Positions 1 through 7,450 of a stretch of 12,022 bases of DNA are shown one piece after another; the first letter of the stretch is position 1; every line of letters starts with the position of its first letter. The stretch comes from JAKLDO01 sp035354435 (lineage in GTDB: Bacteria; UBP6; UBA1177). A program made the translations under genes and the position numbers. Under the pieces are notes generated by a model, which was given only the letters and a program-made list of their open reading frames with translations, ran no database searches and was not told the DNA's origin. The stretch covers positions 1-12,022 of the forward strand of contig DAOQAY010000087.1 of assembly GCA_035354435.1 (NCBI GenBank), in the 5' to 3' direction.

Positions 1-230
1 GAATCCGTCGCCATTAAAATCGGCTTTGCTGCTTACTCCCTGTCCTAACGATTCATCCGGAAGTCCGGTCTTTTCAAAAAGCATTTCACCTTTTGTGAAG
101 TAAATATAAATATTTCCAGCATAATCTTCGTTAATTCCGTCGCTGCTTTTATACCCATCGGAAATTACAAAATCATCAAGAGCGTCATTGTCAAGATCTC
201 CCAGATTTCGTAAAACAACAAAATGCGATT
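1..230 (-). repeat. FG-GAP/VCBS-type calcium-loop repeats (partial array)
   Basis: Residues 2155-2164 read G-D-L-D-N-D-A-L-D-D followed by F-V-I-S-D. About 60 residues later the frame ends in A-D-F-N-G-D-G-F at the window edge. These are the D-x-D-x-D-x-x-D/D-x-N-x-D-G loops of FG-GAP repeats, which build beta-propellers in integrin-like and bacterial surface proteins. The roughly 60-residue spacing is the expected blade size. More blades very likely lie beyond base 1. Confidence 0.85.
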
Positions 231-3200
231 TTGGATTGTTGTCTCTTATTTCATACCACTGAAGTTCCAGTTTCCCTTTATCTTCCTGAATGATGGAGCC
301 TTTGTTTTTAACAAGCACCGTTCCATCTTCTGCATATACTGCATCAACTGCTCTGACTGCAAAACAATAGCTGTCACCGTTGAGATGAGTGTCTGACTCT
401 CTGAAAAGAGGATCGGATGTTGCTTTTCCGTTATTGATCCTGTTAAGGTAGAAAGTATAGCTCATTTCACCAACCATCGGATCGGGAACAGGTCCTGCGA
501 TTGTTGTTATAGGTTTCTTTGCTGTCTCGAAATTCGTGTTGATCGAGCAGACACCATCATTGTAATCCTGATATCTTACATCATATTCATAAACTGCACC
601 TGGGTTTGCACCGTAAGTAGAGTTGTTGCCCTGAATCGCAACCCAGTCGATCTTTACTTTGCCTTCTTTGCTGTAAGTGAGGACTTTCCCTGAAATATTG
701 ATAGCTGATGGTTTTACAAGCTCAAGATGAAGTTTAACCAGATATCTTGTAACAGCTCCTGATGGAGTTTCGGTCACTTTAAAAATAAGATTATAATTTT
801 TCTGTCCGCTGGGGTTGGTATCGGCAACAGTCATGTTTTCAAAGCTGGCATAATAAATTCCACCGATGGAATCGTATTCTATGCTGGTCGATCCGTTTAC
901 GATTCCTGATGTTGCTTCTATCTCAACCGTTCCTTCTTCTGCGCCGGTAATTTCAAATTGTATTGAACTTGCAGGTTTAAAATTTAAAACTCCGCCGTAT
1001 ATTGAATCATCTTCATATCCGAATCCCAGTTCAGCAAGTTCAATAACATCGGTTAAAGGATTGTCGGTCAAATCAATTCTTTTGCAGACAGGCAGCGATG
1101 AGCAGACAGCAGGATTAAGCAGAATGAGACCCGGAGAGGTTTTATCTACTTTAATATAATAGGTTTCAACATTTTCATCTGATGTTGTGGAAACAATTCT
1201 TACAGTCAGAGTGTTGTAATCAAGCGAAGTGTCAAGAGCAATAGTGAATTCAGCAAAAGATTTTCCGCTTGCAGATGCAGTTACAGCTGATGATTCTGTT
1301 CCGCCGTTAAGAGAAATGTATGCTGTCGAGCCTGAAGGAGCATCTGTCCAGACTTCAATATCAGTGTTACAAATATTGCCGACACATTCTATGTCTTCCG
1401 GATTGAACCATGATGGCGATTCAAGGGTCGTGCCTTCAAGCGCACTTCCTTCGCCCTGGTCATAGCCGGTGCTTTTAAGAACATCAATAGAAGGAATAGC
1501 GGCACTGACATGAATATCAAAACCTCCTGACAGAGGTGTTGAAGACTGATTTAGATGTCCGTCTTTTATCAGGGAAGAAATTCTCCACCATCCTGAACCT
1601 ATGGTTGCGCTTCTTGAAAAAGCGCCGTCAGCGATGACTGTTCCGGTCCACATTTTTGTGAATCTTGAACTATCGGTACTACCGCCTTGTGAAAGAACCG
1701 GAACTGCTGTAATTGCATAGGTGCTTGATGACTGCACATCTGCAACGCTCATCTGAAAAACGATCTGGAATCCCGGAACTCCGCCATCCATATCGGCATT
1801 AAAAACAGCTCCCTCGGAAACATTGGTGAAAGAAAGAACTGGAACGATAGTATCTACTTCATAAACTTCCGCAGGTCCGCCGCCGATTGTTTTTCTATTT
1901 CCCGCAAGGTCTTCAACTGTAACTTCAAAACGGTGTTTCGCGTACTCAAGATCGGGCAGATCGATATTTACAGAATTTGCTGAAATAACGGCTGATGATG
2001 AAATATTATTCTGATAAAGCTGGGTTCCGGCATAATTATATGCAGTGTGAATGACATCTTTATATGTGCCGAGTGTTTCACTTGAATTGATTTTCATTTC
2101 AATATTTGTGAATTTATCTGACCCGTTTATAGTTCCGAGCAGCGGGTCATCGGCGAACACAATCCATCTCCAGTTGGTTGAACTGCCTTTGGGAGAAACA
2201 AGAGTTAATTCAGGTTCGATGGAATCAACTGTTATGGGCGCAAGTGTTTTTGAAGTTATATTGCCAGAACAATCGGTTGCCTGAATTCTTATGGTGTGGC
2301 TGTATTCCCCGAGCGGAAGTTTTATGAAATCGGCTTCATCTGATATGCCGTTCAATGTGGATAGAGGTATAGAAGCTCCTGCACCGGAACCGTTATCTGT
2401 AAAAACTTTAACAGTTTTCTGATTGTCTGAACTATTTCCGGCATCGGACACCGATGCTGAAATGTCAGCCTGCATTCCGCCATCAGGATCTGTATTCAGA
2501 TTATCATCTCTGTTTAATATCCGGTCAGTTCCATCAACTCCTGGAATATTTACAGCCCCGATAACGATTTTTGTCTTGTCAACGGTTATATTTCTGGTCG
2601 ATTTAAGATAGAAATCACTTGTTGAATTAGTGTAATATCTTGTTCCGCTGAGCGTGTCATAAAAAGTTGCATAAAGTTTATAAGGGGTACACCTGTCAGG
2701 CAGCGACGGATTTATTGTTACATATTCCTGAGATTCACCAGCTATACCGACAGTATTTTTGCTTGCAACTGAAAGTCCGGTGTCAGCATCTATCAGATCA
2801 ACAACTGTTTCCGGATCGGAGTTCCAAACATTAAAAACAAAAGCGGTAGTCGGAGTTCCGGAAATAAACTTATATCCATCTTCCGGAGATGCCCATGTAA
2901 TTGTCGGTTCTATAGTGTTGACAATTACAACTTTATTCAGAGTTGCAACATTTCCTGAATTGTCTTCAACAGTTATTGTGAGCGGATTGTTTATTTTCGC
3001 GCCGTCCTGAAGTCCTAAAGTAAGAGTGTATTCTTTCGGTGAGGTTGCTGTAACATAGAGAGCGGTGTATCCGGGAGGTGTTTTGAAACCTGTTACATTT
3101 ATCGGTTTTCCGATATCGCTTCCCGAAATTTTGACTTTGATGTTAATTGCATAAATGTTTGGATCGCCTGGATAAATGTCGGCTGCTTTTGTTACAACGA

Positions 3201-6200
3201 TTTTTCCGTTAGTATCAGGTTCAGGAGATATCCATTCAATTGCTGGACCGGCTAGGTCTACAAGCCATGTGTGTGATATTGATGAAGTGTTTCCAGCCTG
3301 ATCGGTAGCTCTTATCTCAAAAGTATATGTCTGTTCAGTTCCGGCAACGCCGAAAGTGTTTGTCGGGTATATTTTAGGTGAAGTGCAGGCAATCCATGTT
3401 GAAGATGTGGAAAGTTTACATTCAAAAGTAACTATTTCATTTGCCGAGAAAGCAAAAGTCGCTCCCGTCTGAAAAGTAGGATTTTCCGGAGCGTTTGAAA
3501 TGGTGATAACCGGATCGGTTGTATCTACTGTCCAGCTGAAACTGTTTTCAGCAGAATCACCCCCGAAAGAGGCTTTGACAGTAAAAGTATGTTCTCCGTC
3601 TTCAAGACCTGTATAATTTTTGGGAGATGTACAAATTTCGTAATTTCCTAAGTCAAGCTTACATTCAAAAGCCGCCGCTTTATTTGAGGTGAATTCAAAT
3701 TCCGCATCTGTTGCACCGGTTATCATGTCAGGTGTGGCAGTTATCTGAACTCCGAGAGCTGCAGGATCAATCTCCCAAGTGTAATCATTTAAAAACTCAT
3801 CAGAGATATCGGTTACAGGAATAGATTCATTTCCGGCGGTATCTGTTGCGGCTACTATAAATCTGTGAGAACCTCCTGAAAGACTTGAATAGCTGTAATT
3901 TCCTGCGGAACAGTCAACCGGATTTCCATCAAGAGTACACACAATAACGCAAGGTTCAGTTTCGCCGGTACACTCAAAAGTGAATGATCCGGAATCAAAA
4001 GGTGAATTTTCAGCCGGTTTTGAACCGAATTTTATTTTCGGAAGCACAGTGTCAACAGCCCATCCATATGTTGCAGGAGTGTTTTCTTCAACTCCGTAAA
4101 GAGCTGTAGCTTTGACTTCAAAAACATAAGAACCGTCAGTAAGCAATGAATATGTTTGATTTTTTGAACTGCAGTCGGTCCAGTCTATCTGAACGGAACC
4201 ATCTTTCATAAGTCTACAGCTGAATGTCGATTCAACGGTAGCTTCAAATGTGAAAACAATCGCAGTACTGTTCGTTACGGAGTCTGACGGCGTTTTTCCG
4301 GTAATTGTTGTAACAGGAGCTTCGGTTCCGATTACCCATACATGTTCTGCCGGTGAAGGGTCTATATTTCCTGTAGCATCTTCTGCTCTGACAAGGAATC
4401 TGTAGTTTCCGTTTTCTAAACCGTAATAGTCCCTTTTTCCGTTATTACACTGTTCCCATGTTCCATCATCAGGAATTAGGGGCGAACCCTCTTTTTCAAG
4501 TCTGCACTGGAATGTAGATCCTGATTTTGAAGATTCAAAAGTGAACAACGCAAAATCGTTTGCTGATCCTGAGCCGGGATTTGAAATAATGGTCGTTTCA
4601 GGTGCAACAGTATCTACCGACCAGTTAAAAACTGTCTGATTTCCAACATTTCCGGCTATGTCTTGAGCTCTTGCTTTAAAAACATGATTACCGTTTGCAA
4701 GACCTGTTACGGTCCTTGAATCAGTGGTACTGTAAGTGTGGTTAATTTCAGCATCAAGCCAGCTGTTGTATTCACAATTTGCTTCCGAACATGCAAAATT
4801 GAATGTCATATCAGCAGCGCTTGTCGTCTCTCCGTTATTCAGAAGAAGATCATTTGTGAGTGTAACGACAGGAGGAATCGTGTCAACTCTGACAGTTATG
4901 CTGTTCTGCCCGGCAGATATCCCGTCAACATAAGCATTTGCATTTAAAACAATTCCGGAGTCAGTGTCTGCAAGACTGAGATCAAATTCAGCCGTATTGT
5001 CATTGCTGACAACTTTTGTAATAATTTCACCATCTCCGACTTTAAGTGATATTTCATCAATTCCGGAATTTTCATCGACTTGAAGAATTGCCGTACACTG
5101 AAGTCCTTCCGTTTCTGATTCCATATCCGCACTATGATTAAGCCACAGCCCGTCAATTATTTGTGTGCCTTCTCTGCCGCAAATATGCATGAATTTGAGT
5201 CCTGTGTCAATGCTGACTGTAAAAGGAGTGCTTGATTCACTTGAATTTCCTGCTCCGTCTACTGCAATGACATGAAGCATCATTGTCGGAGATGACTGAG
5301 AAAAGGAATGGTCAGCTTCGAAGTTCCCGTCTGACACGCTCTGTTCAGAAATGACAGTGTCTTCCACTTTTACATATACTGTCACAGGAGAAGTTATATC
5401 ATCTGAAGCATTACCAGTGATTTTTATCTGAAGTCCCGGGGTATCAGCATCAATATCATCAGACATATTCAGTGTCTGTCCGGCTTGCGGATAAGTAGTT
5501 TCAACAAGGGGAGCATCAAGATCTACAATTATGCCTGAAAAAGATGCTGATCCGCTCAGACCTTTAGCCCCGTCTTCAACTAAAATAAAAACCTTCCGTT
5601 TGTCATTCGGATTTTTGCTTTTTTGTAAAGTGATCCTTTCTTGTGCAGAATTTGAAGCTGTATAGAAAGAATTGTCAGGAGTAATTCCTTCGCCGGGTTC
5701 TTTATCTATGTAGATCGACACTTTGCTGCCGCTGCCGCATCCAGCTATATCGCTTATTGCAAGGTCATACTGCAATCCGCTGAGGTTTGTATTTTCATCA
5801 TTCTGAATTCCGAATATCTGATCATTTTCAAGATTTACAATGAATCCGCAATGCTGATCTGAATCAACGGAAAAATCTATATTGCGGCTGTATTTTCCAG
5901 ACGAAACGGACATTCTTATATTGGCAAATGCCGGAATGTCGACTACATTAAATTCGGCGTTACCCTTTTCATCAACAACAGCTTCAGCAATAACTTCTTC
6001 CTTATATTCCGGAATAAAGATTTTTATTGCATCGCCTTGTTCCAGTCCTGTAGATGACGCTGATATTGAAAGCTGTATTCCGTTTGATGTTATCTTGTCA
6101 AAATCATCCTCATCAACGATGATCGCATTGTCAAGAAGTGTTCTGAACTCACTGTTTCCGGTTTTCAGGTAATAAAGATCAATGCTTATATTTTTTGAGT

Positions 6201-6669
6201 TCAAAGTAACTTCAGTTGTTTTTGCAGGGTTTTGAGCCAGATATGCTGCAACTTTTACTTCTCCGAAAGGAATTTTTACCAGACTGAATAAAGTGCGGTC
6301 CTTTATTATACTGCCGAAATAGAGAACAGGAACTTCACCTTTTGCTGTAACAGAAAGTATGATCGAAGTCCCATCATTGATAATTTTTCCGGAATCATTG
6401 ATCTTTACAGGAATGTCGATCTGAATGCCGTCTTTAGATCTGTCAACATCATCAGCTGTTGTAACAAGCTGTCCATCATTAAGATTCTCAAATGCAATAG
6501 TATAATCATCAGTTTTGAAATTGATGCATTCACTGTTATTTCCGCAAAATGAACCTTCATTGCACTGAGTGTCTGCAGAGCATGTCTTTTTTGAAGAACA
6601 TCCGGCAAAAATGAGCAGCAGGATGATCGCAAGAGCAATTTGGTTAATGATATTCGATTTGCTATACAT
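1..6669 (-). CDS. Giant repeat-rich surface lipoprotein (partial, C-terminus outside window)
   Basis: No stop occurs in any in-frame triplet from the ATG at 6669 to base 1, giving at least 2223 residues; the gene continues past the left edge. The start has a strong ribosome binding site, GGGAGG, 4 nt upstream. Residues 1-23 form a lipoprotein signal peptide (Lys4, hydrophobic stretch 11-22, FAG-C24), followed by regularly spaced cysteines to residue 48. Next come about five ~110-residue modules marked by an Asp-rich loop and G-[ILM]-Q (Gln83, 199, 300, 414, 524). Six Ig-like cassettes with an F-x-C-x-L and later Cys pattern follow (about 597-1140). More beta-sandwich segments follow, with GMQ at 1400 and GFQ at 1635. 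An FnIII-like domain lies at about 1990-2115, and FG-GAP-type Asp loops at 2155-2164 and 2216-2223. The role is probably extracellular adhesion or scaffolding, inferred from architecture only. It lies 20 bp downstream of the pqqD-like gene, probably in one operon. No frameshift is visible. Confidence 0.93.
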   Translation of the reverse strand, partial: MYSKSNIINQIALAIILLLIFAGCSSKKTCSADTQCNEGSFCGNNSECINFKTDDYTIAFENLNDGQLVTTADDVDRSKDGIQIDIPVKINDSGKIINDGTSIILSVTAKGEVPVLYFGSIIKDRTLFSLVKIPFGEVKVAAYLAQNPAKTTEVTLNSKNISIDLYYLKTGNSEFRTLLDNAIIVDEDDFDKITSNGIQLSISASSTGLEQGDAIKIFIPEYKEEVIAEAVVDEKGNAEFNVVDIPAFANIRMSVSSGKYSRNIDFSVDSDQHCGFIVNLENDQIFGIQNDENTNLSGLQYDLAISDIAGCGSGSKVSIYIDKEPGEGITPDNSFYTASNSAQERITLQKSKNPNDKRKVFILVEDGAKGLSGSASFSGIIVDLDAPLVETTYPQAGQTLNMSDDIDADTPGLQIKITGNASDDITSPVTVYVKVEDTVISEQSVSDGNFEADHSFSQSSPTMMLHVIAVDGAGNSSESSTPFTVSIDTGLKFMHICGREGTQIIDGLWLNHSADMESETEGLQCTAILQVDENSGIDEISLKVGDGEIITKVVSNDNTAEFDLSLADTDSGIVLNANAYVDGISAGQNSITVRVDTIPPVVTLTNDLLLNNGETTSAADMTFNFACSEANCEYNSWLDAEINHTYSTTDSRTVTGLANGNHVFKARAQDIAGNVGNQTVFNWSVDTVAPETTIISNPGSGSANDFALFTFESSKSGSTFQCRLEKEGSPLIPDDGTWEQCNNGKRDYYGLENGNYRFLVRAEDATGNIDPSPAEHVWVIGTEAPVTTITGKTPSDSVTNSTAIVFTFEATVESTFSCRLMKDGSVQIDWTDCSSKNQTYSLLTDGSYVFEVKATALYGVEENTPATYGWAVDTVLPKIKFGSKPAENSPFDSGSFTFECTGETEPCVIVCTLDGNPVDCSAGNYSYSSLSGGSHRFIVAATDTAGNESIPVTDISDEFLNDYTWEIDPAALGVQITATPDMITGATDAEFEFTSNKAAAFECKLDLGNYEICTSPKNYTGLEDGEHTFTVKASFGGDSAENSFSWTVDTTDPVITISNAPENPTFQTGATFAFSANEIVTFECKLSTSSTWIACTSPKIYPTNTFGVAGTEQTYTFEIRATDQAGNTSSISHTWLVDLAGPAIEWISPEPDTNGKIVVTKAADIYPGDPNIYAINIKVKISGSDIGKPINVTGFKTPPGYTALYVTATSPKEYTLTLGLQDGAKINNPLTITVEDNSGNVATLNKVVIVNTIEPTITWASPEDGYKFISGTPTTAFVFNVWNSDPETVVDLIDADTGLSVASKNTVGIAGESQEYVTINPSLPDRCTPYKLYATFYDTLSGTRYYTNSTSDFYLKSTRNITVDKTKIVIGAVNIPGVDGTDRILNRDDNLNTDPDGGMQADISASVSDAGNSSDNQKTVKVFTDNGSGAGASIPLSTLNGISDEADFIKLPLGEYSHTIRIQATDCSGNITSKTLAPITVDSIEPELTLVSPKGSSTNWRWIVFADDPLLGTINGSDKFTNIEMKINSSETLGTYKDVIHTAYNYAGTQLYQNNISSSAVISANSVNIDLPDLEYAKHRFEVTVEDLAGNRKTIGGGPAEVYEVDTIVPVLSFTNVSEGAVFNADMDGGVPGFQIVFQMSVADVQSSSTYAITAVPVLSQGGSTDSSRFTKMWTGTVIADGAFSRSATIGSGWWRISSLIKDGHLNQSSTPLSGGFDIHVSAAIPSIDVLKSTGYDQGEGSALEGTTLESPSWFNPEDIECVGNICNTDIEVWTDAPSGSTAYISLNGGTESSAVTASASGKSFAEFTIALDTSLDYNTLTVRIVSTTSDENVETYYIKVDKTSPGLILLNPAVCSSLPVCKRIDLTDNPLTDVIELAELGFGYEDDSIYGGVLNFKPASSIQFEITGAEEGTVEIEATSGIVNGSTSIEYDSIGGIYYASFENMTVADTNPSGQKNYNLIFKVTETPSGAVTRYLVKLHLELVKPSAINISGKVLTYSKEGKVKIDWVAIQGNNSTYGANPGAVYEYDVRYQDYNDGVCSINTNFETAKKPITTIAGPVPDPMVGEMSYTFYLNRINNGKATSDPLFRESDTHLNGDSYCFAVRAVDAVYAEDGTVLVKNKGSIIQEDKGKLELQWYEIRDNNPKSHFVVLRNLGDLDNDALDDFVISDGYKSSDGINEDYAGNIYIYFTKGEMLFEKTGLPDESLGQGVSSKADFNGDGF
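310..705 (-). other. FnIII-like domain in the lipoprotein
   Basis: Residues about 1990-2115 show the fibronectin type III pattern. An early strand has a core Trp (residue 2009), then come a Y-x-Y-x-V-x-Y strand and a final Y-x-F-A-V-R-A-V-D strand (about 2101-2110). The loops are longer than in a minimal FnIII domain, and there are two cysteines, one after the Y-D-V-R-Y strand and one in the last strand, which may pair. The call rests on pattern only; another Ig-like fold is possible. Confidence 0.5.
3250..4890 (-). repeat. Central array of six cysteine-containing Ig-like cassettes
   Basis: Each cassette opens after a W-x-V-D-T-x-x-P-like linker, carries a strand with F-x-C-x-L, a second Cys about 10-25 residues later (often C-T-S-P), then a Y-x-x-L-x-x-G-x-H/Y-x-F-x-V-x-A-x-D-x-x-G-N strand. 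Linkers fall near 4881, 4609, 4321, 4051, 3762, 3520 and 3255, so units are about 80-96 residues. The paired cysteines suggest one disulfide per module, consistent with an exported location. The pattern matches Ig-like/HYR-type modules common in bacterial surface proteins. Confidence 0.75.
4890..6500 (-). repeat. N-terminal array of about five ~110-residue modules in the lipoprotein
   Basis: Five copies of an Asp/Asn-rich stretch followed by G-[IL]-Q and a beta-strand occur with Gln at residues 83, 199, 300, 414 and 524. The spacing is 101-116 residues. Two more copies lie far downstream (Gln1400 and Gln1635). The acidic loop resembles a calcium-binding or turn element at the edge of an Ig-like sandwich, but I cannot name the Pfam family. 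DNA identity between copies is low, so this is an ancient protein-level repeat rather than a recent DNA duplication. Boundaries are approximate. Confidence 0.6.
6598..6669 (-). other. Lipoprotein signal peptide and lipobox of the giant protein
   Basis: Codons 1-24 give a short n-region with one lysine (Lys4), a hydrophobic core rich in Ile, Leu and Ala, and the cleavage site F-A-G followed by Cys24. Phe at -3 is less usual than Leu, but A-G-C is canonical. Ser25-Ser26 follow; by the E. coli +2 rule, serine favours export to the outer membrane. A transmembrane anchor is the less likely alternative because the hydrophobic stretch ends exactly at the Cys. Confidence 0.85.
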
Positions 6670-6689
6670 AATTCCTCCCGAAATATTAT

Positions 6690-7001
6690 TCAGCCATTAA
6701 TTAATTCGATCAGGTCTTTGTCAAAAAAAGCCTTGACAATTTCAACGACATCTTGTTTTAATTCTTCAAAAGATGGTGATCCGGCATCTTTCCCATGAGA
6801 AAGATAAAAACAGTCAGTAATTTGTTTTAAACTGTTTCCGCCGTCTATTATTTCCCATATTTCAGCTGCTGAAGAATTTATGGAAATCATTTTATCGGTT
6901 ACAGGTGATACAATTGTAACAGAACCGTCAGAAAGTTTTCTGAAAGCAACTTCATCTCTGATTCTAAAAATGGATTTCTCAGTAATCAAAATCTTCCCCA
7001 T
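6690..7001 (-). CDS. PqqD-like protein (RiPP recognition element fold)
   Basis: This 103-residue protein matches the PqqD family in length and pattern. A beta-rich N-terminal half (about 12-42) ends in S-I/N-S-S-A-A-E-I-W-E-I-I-D-G-G (about 40-55). It is followed by helices carrying the L-K-Q-I-T and D-V-V-E-I-V-K-x-F-x-D-K-D-L-I-E-L pattern of the winged-helix C-terminus. PqqD-type domains bind leader peptides of ribosomally made peptides and present them to a radical SAM maturase. Here neither a precursor nor a SPASM-type maturase is seen, so the partner is unknown. The giant lipoprotein gene starts 20 bp downstream, suggesting co-transcription. A TGA lies in frame six codons upstream of this ATG. 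There is no clear Shine-Dalgarno, and an out-of-frame ATG sits 4 nt upstream, so initiation may be weak. Family call fairly sure; function not known. Confidence 0.8.
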   Translation of the reverse strand: MGKILITEKSIFRIRDEVAFRKLSDGSVTIVSPVTDKMISINSSAAEIWEIIDGGNSLKQITDCFYLSHGKDAGSPSFEELKQDVVEIVKAFFDKDLIELING

Positions 7002-7026
7002 ACATTTGTACTTTAATCAACACAAA

Positions 7027-7054
7027 ATAATACACTTGTTACACTATATATCAA
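7027..7054 (-). promoter_or_regulatory. Sigma70-type promoter for the pqqD-like gene and lipoprotein operon
   Basis: On the minus strand, TTGATA (-35, 7049-7054) and TATTAT (-10, 7027-7032) are separated by 16 bp. Each matches consensus at 5 of 6 positions. Transcription would begin near 7020, giving a leader of about 19 nt before the ATG at 7001. The site is visible by eye only; the surrounding AT-richness raises the chance-match rate. Confidence 0.6.
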
Positions 7055-7361
7055 CAAAATAATTAGAGAAGACCCGAAAATGCGCAAAAAAGTCAGCTGA
7101 TTCAGTCGCTTGGCCTATTTTCTTTAAAAAAAATTGATTTTTATATTTTTTGTGGCATTCTCCAGCAAAAAAAGATGATTGAAATATGAAAAAAAGATTA
7201 AATTTATAAAATTTTCAAGTTCGAAAAAATATAGAATTGAAAAATATTAGATTTTGAAACAACTGATTTCCTTATTTTTCAATTTTATTCTGCAAAAAAC
7301 AAAAAACATTCAACGGATAAGGTGTTGAAATTGCTAAATATTGTAGCGGGGTGAAAAAAAA
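7055..7361. other. AT-rich divergent intergenic region, no gene found
   Basis: This stretch between the pqqD-like promoter and the kamA control region is extremely AT-rich, with many A-tracts of five to eight bases. I looked for short genes on both strands and found only trivial ORFs, such as a seven-codon one at 7186. No tRNA-like fold, riboswitch core or RiPP precursor was recognised. It contains the inverted repeat at 7309-7329 and a loose direct repeat (GAAAAA...TAGA at 7223-7235 and 7239-7251). It most likely serves as regulatory spacer DNA. Confidence 0.6.
7309..7329. repeat. Short inverted repeat upstream of kamA
   Basis: TTCAAC (7309-7314) and GTTGAA (7324-7329) are perfect 6-bp inverted arms around a 9-nt centre. 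It is GC-richer than its surroundings and lies about 33 bp upstream of the larger palindrome. It could be a regulator half-site pair or a small hairpin; chance is a real alternative at this length. Confidence 0.35.
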
Positions 7362-7386
7362 TTTGCATTTTAATTAAAAGTGCAAA
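7362..7386. promoter_or_regulatory. Near-perfect 25-bp palindrome, candidate operator of the kamA operon
   Basis: Arms TTTGCA (7362-7367) and TGCAAA (7381-7386) flank the self-complementary core TTTTAATTAAAA (7368-7379), with a single extra G at 7380. Apart from that base the whole 25 bp is symmetric. It sits 65 bp upstream of the kamA ATG and overlaps the candidate -35 element, as expected for a repressor or activator site bound by a dimer. No regulator gene is in the window. Confidence 0.5.
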
Positions 7387-7393
7387 ATACTAT
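7363..7393 (+). promoter_or_regulatory. Weak candidate promoter of the kamA operon
   Basis: TTGCAT (7363-7368) and TACTAT (7388-7393) are separated by 19 bp. Both hexamers and the spacing are poor, which would fit an activator-dependent or repressed promoter, since the palindrome covers the -35 side. Transcription would begin near 7400, leaving a leader of about 50 nt. No better pair was found between 7100 and 7440, but other sigma factors were not excluded. Confidence 0.3.
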
Positions 7394-7438
7394 AGAAGCT
7401 TTTTGGTAAAGACGGGCGTTTTTTTATTTAGAGAAAAA

Positions 7439-7445
7439 AAGGGGG
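7439..7445 (+). promoter_or_regulatory. Ribosome binding site that fixes the kamA start
   Basis: AAGGGGG ends 5 nt before the ATG at 7451. The same frame also opens at a TTG at 7403, which would add 16 residues. That TTG lacks a Shine-Dalgarno and lies almost on top of the predicted transcription start, so the ATG at 7451 is preferred. Confidence 0.65.
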
Positions 7446-7450
7446 ATGAA

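Noticed and set aside
866..6172. Several plus-strand open frames of 60-100 codons across the lipoprotein region
   Set aside because: They lie antisense to a single unbroken frame of more than 2200 codons with clear protein repeats; their translations are low-complexity Ser/Pro-rich and lack ribosome sites.
7175..7210. Possible RiPP precursor or leader peptide between the PqqD-like gene and kamA
   Set aside because: Only ORFs of four to seven codons are present, with no conserved core or leader pattern and no ribosome site.
7165..7245. Phased A-tracts indicating a bent-DNA element
   Set aside because: Tract centres are spaced about 22, 10, 10, 15 and 16 bp, which is only partly in helical phase; not enough to call a defined element.
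7403..7450. Upstream TTG start adding 16 residues to the KamA protein
   Set aside because: It has no ribosome binding site and sits at the predicted transcription start, whereas the ATG at 7451 follows AAGGGGG. The added residues do not resemble the family.
7394..7450. Lysine riboswitch or attenuator in the kamA leader
   Set aside because: The predicted leader of about 50 nt is far too short for a lysine riboswitch, and no terminator-like hairpin precedes the T-run near 7420.
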